The notes beneath the pieces were generated by a model. That model was not told where the DNA came from and did not search any database. It saw only the letters and a program-made list of their open reading frames with translations. DNA of 64,000 bases from Halomonas jincaotanensis (lineage in GTDB: Bacteria; Pseudomonadota; Gammaproteobacteria; Pseudomonadales; Halomonadaceae), in NCBI RefSeq assembly GCF_018448785.1, contig NZ_JAHCLU010000012.1:62001-126000 (forward strand). The letters run 5' to 3'. Of this stretch, positions 59,044 through 64,000 are shown piece by piece; position 1 is the stretch's first letter; every line of letters begins with the position of its first letter. Both the position numbers and the translations under genes were made by a program.

Positions 59044-59909
59044 GCGTGTCAGAGATTCCTGTCAACACTCGGCCGCTCGATGGCCCGGCACCCAAGCTCA
59101 AGGCGCCGGCCGGGGCCACCGACTGCCATATTCACCTGTACCTGCCCGGCTACGAGGCCCAGCCTGGCGGTCCGAAGATTCCCGAACTGGCAACGGTCGC
59201 GGATTATCGCAAGTTCCAGCGCTGGCTGTCGCTGGAGCGTGTGGTGGTCACCCAACCCAACGCTTATCAGCGTGACAACAGTGCACTGCTCGCGGCGCTC
59301 GATCAGTTGGGCACCGATAACGCGCGTGGCGTTGCCGCGGTGACGCCCGAGACCCCGGCCGGCGACCTGCAGGCGTGGCACGAAAAGGGCGTGCGCGGGG
59401 CACGGATCATGAATCTGCCGGGTGGCGCGGTCACCAACGATGAGATGCTCGCCGTCGAGCAACGAATCCGCCCGCTGGGTTGGCACCTGATGGTGCAGTT
59501 CAACGGCTGCAAGCTGAACGACTATCTTGACGACCTGCGACGTATTGAAGGCGAGTACATCATCGACCATATCGGCAAGTTCATGCCACCGGTGCCGGCG
59601 GACGATGCCCGGGTCGACGAGATCCTGCGGCTACTCGATCGCGGCAATGCCTGGTTCAAGATCTGCGCCGGCTATGAAGCCAGCCAGACTGGCGGTCCCG
59701 ACTACGCGGATATCGGGGCGATCGCCAAACGAGTCATCGACCACGCGCCCGAGCGCATCATCTGGGGTTCCAACTGGCCGCACGTCGGTGTGCCGCGCGA
59801 GCAGTACCCCGACGATACCGAGCAGCTCGACGTGTTACTCCACTGGGCGCCTGAAGCGTTGCACCGCCAGATCCTGGTGGATAATCCGGCGAAACTATAC
59901 GGCTTCTAG
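59040..59909 (+). CDS. gli: D-galactarolactone isomerase-like amidohydrolase
   Basis: The 289-residue TIM-barrel amidohydrolase has His30-x-His32 (DCHIHLY) and a late GSNWPHVG aspartate-type motif region. Agrobacterium GLI, of this family, converts galactaro-1,5-lactone (the Udh product) to the 1,4-lactone used by Gci. The gene order gci-gli-udh next to kdgD supports that role. It could instead be a simple lactonase or 2-pyrone-dicarboxylate lactonase homologue; context makes that less likely. Confidence 0.82.
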   Translation: MSVSEIPVNTRPLDGPAPKLKAPAGATDCHIHLYLPGYEAQPGGPKIPELATVADYRKFQRWLSLERVVVTQPNAYQRDNSALLAALDQLGTDNARGVAAVTPETPAGDLQAWHEKGVRGARIMNLPGGAVTNDEMLAVEQRIRPLGWHLMVQFNGCKLNDYLDDLRRIEGEYIIDHIGKFMPPVPADDARVDEILRLLDRGNAWFKICAGYEASQTGGPDYADIGAIAKRVIDHAPERIIWGSNWPHVGVPREQYPDDTEQLDVLLHWAPEALHRQILVDNPAKLYGF

Positions 59910-59987
59910 TCGTCCTGCGCTGTTTTGTGACTGGCGCACGGTCTTGGCGATGGCCGTGCGTTTCGAACATCAAAAAGGAGTGTTTTC

Positions 59988-60788
59988 ATGTTGAACCGAA
60001 TCCTGGTGACGGGAGCCGCCGGTGGCCTGGGGCAGGCCCTTCGTCCCCATCTGCCGCGACTGGCCCGTCGGATCAGGCTGTCGGACGTGGCTGATCTCGG
60101 TGAGGCGGCCGATCATGAAGAACTGGTTCACGCCGACCTGGCCGATACCGAGGCTGTCAGTGGCCTGGTAGCAGATTGCGATGGAGTCATTCACCTGGGC
60201 GGCATGTCGGTCGAGACGCCATGGGAAAGCATTCTCCAGGCCAATATCATCGGCACCTACAACCTCTATGAGGCGGCTCGACAGCTGGGCAAGCCACGTG
60301 TTGTCTTCGCCAGCTCCAACCACACCATCGGCTTTTATCCGCGTACCACGCGCATCGACACCGAAGTGCCGCATCGCCCCGATTCCCTGTATGGCGTCTC
60401 CAAGTGCTTCGGCGAGGATCTGGCGAGCCTCTATTTCCACAAGTTCGGCATCGAGACGCTGAGCGTGCGGATCGGCTCCTGCTTCCCCAAGCCGGCCGAT
60501 GCTCGCATGATGGCCACCTGGATGAGCGTCGAGGACTTCGTGAGCCTGCTTGAGCGTGCCTTCGTGGCGCCGAAACTGGGCAATACGGTGGTCTATGGCG
60601 CCTCGGACAACCAGGAGACATGGTGGGACAACAGCCGGGTGGCCTTCCTCGGCTGGGTGCCCAAGGACAGCTCGGAGCCCTGGCGCGAGGAGATCGCGCA
60701 GCAATCCGTGCAGCCTCCCGATGATCCCGCCGTCGTCTATCAAGGCGGTAAGTTCGTCACCTTCGGTCATCCGGATGACCGAAGGTGA
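59988..60788 (+). CDS. udh: Uronate dehydrogenase
   Basis: Udh oxidises D-galacturonate or D-glucuronate to the aldarolactone with NAD+. The 266-residue SDR protein has GAAGGLG (9-15) for NAD binding, VFASSNHTIGFYP and catalytic Tyr135-x3-Lys139 (YGVSK). The ATG follows AAGGAG. It supplies the lactone to Gli and Gci, so operon B encodes uptake to KdgD apart from the final dehydrogenase. Confidence 0.93.
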   Translation: MLNRILVTGAAGGLGQALRPHLPRLARRIRLSDVADLGEAADHEELVHADLADTEAVSGLVADCDGVIHLGGMSVETPWESILQANIIGTYNLYEAARQLGKPRVVFASSNHTIGFYPRTTRIDTEVPHRPDSLYGVSKCFGEDLASLYFHKFGIETLSVRIGSCFPKPADARMMATWMSVEDFVSLLERAFVAPKLGNTVVYGASDNQETWWDNSRVAFLGWVPKDSSEPWREEIAQQSVQPPDDPAVVYQGGKFVTFGHPDDRR

Positions 60789-60789
60789 C
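60756..60789. repeat. Perfect 34-bp palindrome spanning the udh stop codon
   Basis: Seventeen bases beginning GTCACCTTCGG are followed directly by their exact complement, ending at 60789. The udh TGA (60786-60788) lies in the right arm. In RNA this would be a 15-bp or longer hairpin with a minimal loop. No T run follows. Confidence 0.9.
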
Positions 60790-60822
60790 ATATAGCGCTT
60801 TGCATGTCGCCCGGAGGCACCC

Positions 60823-61848
60823 ATGGATGATCAAGTAAGACTTTCGCTAGACGAAGCCTGGGCACTAAGCGTCGATATTCTCGAGCGGCATGGTTTCTCG
60901 TCGGCACATGCTGCCGCCATCGCCCGAAGCGTGGTAGCGGCCCAGCGCGACGAGTGTCACTCGCATGGCCTGTATCGACTCCTCGATTGCGTTCGCACCG
61001 TCAGGCATGGCGGAGTTGACCCGTGTGCCGTTCCTGAAGTGATCGACCAGGCGTCGGGTGTGGTGAGTGTGGATGCGCGAAGAGGGTGTTCGCTATTGGC
61101 CTTCGAGACTGGCCGGAAACATCTAATCGACAAGGCCCGTGCCAATGGAGTAGCGGTCCTGGCGGTCAACAACGCCTTTCACTTCTCGGCGTTGTGGCCT
61201 GAGGTTGAATCTCTGGCGGAACAGGGTTTGGTGGCGCTGGCGATGACACCGAGCCATGCCTATGTCGCGCCAGCCGGGGGGCAGTCGCCGCTGTTGGGCA
61301 CCAACCCTATCGCCTTCGCCTGGCCGCGGCCGGATGGCCTACCATTCGCCTTTGATTTCGCCACGAGTATGGTGGCGCGCGGCGAGGTCGAACTCCACCG
61401 TCGGGCAGGGAAGAGCCTTCCGGAAGGCTGGGCGCTGGATGGAGAGGGGCAACCGGCGACAGACCCCACAACCGCTCTGGCGGGCGCGCTGCTGCCTTTC
61501 GGTGGCCACAAGGGGTCGGCCCTGTCGATCATGATCGAACTACTTGCCGGGCCGCTGATCGGTGATCGCTTGGGCCACCAGACCCGACCGGCGGACGGGA
61601 GCGGGAAGGGAGCGCCGCAGCATGGTGAATTCATCCTGGCCATGGATCCAGGTGCCTTTCTCGGTGCGGACGCCGAGACGCACCTGCGCCAGGCCGAGGC
61701 TTTATTCGAAGGGGTCATCGCACAGGGTGCCCGCCTGCCGTCGCAGCGTCGCCATGCCGCCAGGAAGCGTAGCCAGGCCGAGGGCATGACGATTCCCTCC
61801 GAGCTGTATGAAGAATTGGTGCATCTCAGGAATAGCGACGGGACCTAG
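60823..61848 (+). CDS. Ldh family (malate/L-lactate/ureidoglycolate-type) NAD(P)-dependent oxidoreductase
   Basis: The 341-residue protein belongs to the LDH2/MDH2 fold, with SHGLYRL, AVNNAFHFSALWPEVE, PLLGTNPIAFA and LPFGGHKGSALSIMIELLAG. Members reduce or oxidise 2-keto/2-hydroxy acids, including 2,3-diketogulonate and piperideine-2-carboxylate. The length and motifs are complete. GGAGGC precedes the ATG. It is the last gene of operon B, but no known step of the uronate pathway needs it; the substrate is not assigned. Confidence 0.85.
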   Translation: MDDQVRLSLDEAWALSVDILERHGFSSAHAAAIARSVVAAQRDECHSHGLYRLLDCVRTVRHGGVDPCAVPEVIDQASGVVSVDARRGCSLLAFETGRKHLIDKARANGVAVLAVNNAFHFSALWPEVESLAEQGLVALAMTPSHAYVAPAGGQSPLLGTNPIAFAWPRPDGLPFAFDFATSMVARGEVELHRRAGKSLPEGWALDGEGQPATDPTTALAGALLPFGGHKGSALSIMIELLAGPLIGDRLGHQTRPADGSGKGAPQHGEFILAMDPGAFLGADAETHLRQAEALFEGVIAQGARLPSQRRHAARKRSQAEGMTIPSELYEELVHLRNSDGT

Positions 61849-61986
61849 GCGCTTCTCGTGATGATCGGTCAAATCCGACTGGCTTCCAGCCAGTAATATA
61901 GGTGTGTTTCCCAGGATTTCCGGATGGGATATTGTGCCGGTCGACGGCATTATCGAGTGACCCGGGCCCGGGCAGTTAACAAGAAT

Positions 61987-62019
61987 AAGGGAAGCCCTGG
62001 TGTTGAGCTTCCCTTTTTT
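61987..62019 (+). terminator. Rho-independent terminator at the end of operon B
   Basis: AAGGGAAGC, an 11-nt loop, GCTTCCCTT and a T run close the operon about 140 bp after the Ldh-family stop. Confidence 0.85.
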
Positions 62020-62180
62020 ACAGTGAGGCTGGTATTGACTGCGCCCATTTTCTGACTTTGGCCGACTTGATGATTTATACAGTGGACGAGGCGGTGATAA
62101 TTCTTGAAATCGCGCGTCTTATCAACGATAAATAATATTCATTAATCGCCAAAATGGCGGCAAGATCGACCCGGTATTAA

Positions 62181-62259
62181 ACTTTAGTCTCGATTTCGTT
62201 CCTCTTTCTTGCGGCATGGGTCCGTACAGACTAGCTTGTACTTTGTATGATGTATGACA
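62181..62259 (+). promoter_or_regulatory. Promoter/operator module C of the second TTT operon
   Basis: The same spacing is kept: ACTTTAGTC (from 62181), TTGCGG (62209-62214), 17 bp, TAGCTT (62232-62237), 5 bp and TTGTATGATGTATGACA (62243-62259). The upstream palindrome is degenerate here, with CGAT but no good second arm. Before it, 61849-62180 contains the operon B terminator and an A+T-rich stretch without genes; the leader runs on to 62427. Confidence 0.8.
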
Positions 62260-62427
62260 TGTTGTGGTTTGCTACGACACCATCGACATCTACGTACGCT
62301 GACGGTTCGAAAGTCTTTTATCCGATAGCTACAAGTACTGCAAGTTGTCTTCGCCGATTAGTAGCTAGAATAATCTGTGTGCCAAGTCATTTTTAGCTTG
62401 GTGTGTGAAAAAATAGGAGTAGGCATA

Positions 62428-63405
62428 ATGTACAAGAAACCCATTCTGACGCTAGCTGGTGTTATCGCATTATCCACGATGGCCGGGGCAGTGCAGGCCG
62501 ATTATCCTGAGCGCGACATTCGAGTGATTGTCCCTTGGGGTGCGGGTGGTGGTACCGATGGCATCGTGCGCAAACTGACAAGCATTGCCGAAGATAGCCT
62601 CGATGTTTCCATGTATGTGGAAAATATCGAGGGGGGCGTTAGTGCCACCGGTATTGGCCAGGTCATGAGCTCTCGTCCAGATGGCTATACCATTGGCGCG
62701 CTTACCTATGACAGCATCGTAACCGTACCTTGGCAAGGGATGTTGCCGAGCTACAAGATGGACAGGCTGAAACTGATTGCACGAGTGACGAGCGAGCCCG
62801 ACGCTATCGTGGTGGATGCCGATTCCGATTATGAAACGATTCATGATCTGATCGAGGCGGCCAAGGCAGATCCGGGTGAGGTTCGCGTTGCCATCCAGAA
62901 TCTGGGCGGGCGAATCCACCTGGCGATTCTGCAGTTGCAGGAGCTGACCGATACGGAATTCAGGATCGTCTCTTATCCAGGCGGTGCAGCCCCACAGAAG
63001 GAGGCCATCCTGTCCGACGAGGTCGATGTCGCTCTGACCAGTCTGGGCGATTTTTCCAATCTTCTGGAAGATGGCACCGTGCGGGGTCTCGTCGAGTTCT
63101 CGGATACCCAGAACCCCACTTATCCCGAGGTGCCCACCACGGTGGATGAGGGGATCGATCTGCAGATTGGCAGCTTCATCGTCTTCGCGGCACCGGCGGA
63201 TACCCCGGACGTGGCCATCGAGGTGCTGGAAAACGCTTACCAGACGGCGTACGACAGCGATGAGTTTCAGGAGTGGGTGGCCAATGTCGGGGTAACACCC
63301 AACTGGCTGGGGACCGATGAGGTGACTCCCTGGGCCGAGGAAACGGCCGAGTCGCTGTTCGATGAAATGGATGCGCTGGTCGAAGCCGGCATCATGTCCA
63401 AGTAA
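62428..63405 (+). CDS. TTT transporter periplasmic binding protein (TctC/Bug), system 2
   Basis: The 325-residue secreted protein has a signal peptide (about 1-23, VQA) and the Bug pattern YPERDIRVIVPWGAGGGTDG, followed by a domain with GEVRVAIQNLGG. The frame is open from 62377, but the ATG at 62428 follows TAGGAG. The shared operator suggests a sugar acid as ligand, perhaps a different one from system 1. Confidence 0.93.
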   Translation: MYKKPILTLAGVIALSTMAGAVQADYPERDIRVIVPWGAGGGTDGIVRKLTSIAEDSLDVSMYVENIEGGVSATGIGQVMSSRPDGYTIGALTYDSIVTVPWQGMLPSYKMDRLKLIARVTSEPDAIVVDADSDYETIHDLIEAAKADPGEVRVAIQNLGGRIHLAILQLQELTDTEFRIVSYPGGAAPQKEAILSDEVDVALTSLGDFSNLLEDGTVRGLVEFSDTQNPTYPEVPTTVDEGIDLQIGSFIVFAAPADTPDVAIEVLENAYQTAYDSDEFQEWVANVGVTPNWLGTDEVTPWAEETAESLFDEMDALVEAGIMSK

Positions 63406-63493
63406 TCGACAGCATAAGACAGCATAAAGAGTATAACCAACGTGGCACCGGCGTCCGGTGCCACGAGGTCTTCCTACAAAGGGTTCTGAGTCA

Positions 63494-63964
63494 ATGAACA
63501 ACGTCGAACGATTCAGAAAGTCGGCGGTGCTGTTCCCAGTCTTCCTGCTAATCTTGACCACGATCTACCTGGCAGAAGCATTAAGCATACGCTCGCAGTT
63601 TGGCGGTGACACCATTGTGGGACCGCGTTTCATGCCCATCCTCATGGCGATCATCATGTATGTGGCGCTTATCGTCGTGCTGGTGGGTGAGTTGCGTCGA
63701 GACGAGGAGTCGGCATCCAGTGGCTCCTTCCTCAGGCCGTTGCTGGTAGTTGTGGCGACGGGCATTTATATCGCGCTATTCCGTCCCTTGGGTTATGTGC
63801 CTGCCACCTTGGGTTTCGTGATAGCCCTGTTTCTTATCTTTGACTTCGAAAGGCGACGCCCCGCTTTCTTCGCATTCTATGTGATTGCCGTGACAGCTCT
63901 CTTTTACGGCTTGTTTGCCGGTGTTTTTGGGGTGCGGCTGCCCCCTGTGTTAGGAGGATTCTGA
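63494..63964 (+). CDS. TTT transporter small membrane subunit (TctB), system 2
   Basis: The 156-residue protein has four membrane segments, with TIVGPRFMPILMAIIMYV and LLVVVATGIYIALFRPLGYV, typical of TctB. The ATG at 63494 gives the standard N terminus. The stop overlaps the tctA ATG by one base (TGATG). Confidence 0.9.
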   Translation: MNNVERFRKSAVLFPVFLLILTTIYLAEALSIRSQFGGDTIVGPRFMPILMAIIMYVALIVVLVGELRRDEESASSGSFLRPLLVVVATGIYIALFRPLGYVPATLGFVIALFLIFDFERRRPAFFAFYVIAVTALFYGLFAGVFGVRLPPVLGGF

Positions 63965-64000
63965 TGGAGACGTTTATCAGTTTCCTGGGCGGTTTTGGTG
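63964..64000 (+). CDS. TTT transporter large subunit (TctA), system 2, first residues only
   Basis: An ATG at 63964 after TAGGAGGATT opens a frame METFISFLGGFG that continues to the window end. Position after tctB makes it tctA; only 12 residues are visible. Confidence 0.75.
   Translation, partial: METFISFLGGFG

Overview
This 64-kb window looks like the chromosome of a GC-rich gammaproteobacterium, most probably Halomonas or a close relative. That assignment is inferred from protein similarity, base composition, the mix of TRAP and tripartite tricarboxylate (TTT) transporters, and gene order; no rRNA or other species marker is present. No prophage, insertion sequence, CRISPR array, tRNA or rRNA gene was seen.

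Positions 1-20,200 are a conserved housekeeping block: epmB(partial)-efp-epmA, psd-rhdA-rsgA facing orn, queG, then nnr-tsaE-amiB-mutL-miaA-hfq-hflX-hflK-hflC-hisZ-purA. From psd to purA the order closely follows the E. coli purA-mutL region, with hisZ placed before purA. Three functions are complete here: EF-P plus its beta-lysylation enzymes, tRNA modification (miaA, tsaE, queG) and the HflKC membrane complex.

Positions 20,200-46,400 are mixed. They hold cobO, a RimK-like ATP-grasp ligase facing a GNAT acetyltransferase, yajQ, a small heat-shock protein, ybaN and pepN. Next comes a tightly packed minus-strand operon (DUF1538 membrane protein, P-II-like protein, CBS protein, small membrane protein) with a perfect ANR/FNR box upstream. 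After that lie a CPA2 antiporter, yegS, a VOC protein, a very acidic repeat lipoprotein, a cold-shock protein, a LysE exporter, slt, a DUF1232 protein, htpG with a near-consensus sigma-32 promoter, pntAB, gpsA-sixA and an AEC transporter.

Positions 46,400-64,000 form a catabolic island for hexuronates and aldarates (galacturonate/glucuronate, galactarate, glucarate) in three same-strand operons. Operon A is kdgD1, a TTT transporter, garD and gudD. Operon B is kdgD2, a TRAP transporter, a galactarolactone cycloisomerase-like enolase, a galactarolactone isomerase-like amidohydrolase, udh and an Ldh-family oxidoreductase. Operon C is a second TTT transporter cut by the window end. Both dehydratase and lactone routes converge on 5-dehydro-4-deoxyglucarate, which KdgD turns into 2-oxoglutarate semialdehyde. 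The semialdehyde dehydrogenase and a regulator were not found in the window.

The most notable observation is that all three operons carry the same promoter/operator module with identical spacing (upstream ACTTTRGTC element, TTGCGG -35, 17-bp spacer, TANCTT -10, and the 17-bp site TTGTATGATGTATGACA over the predicted start of transcription). This defines a local regulon directly from sequence. The second is the ANR-boxed DUF1538/P-II/CBS operon, a plausible uncharacterised regulated membrane transport system.
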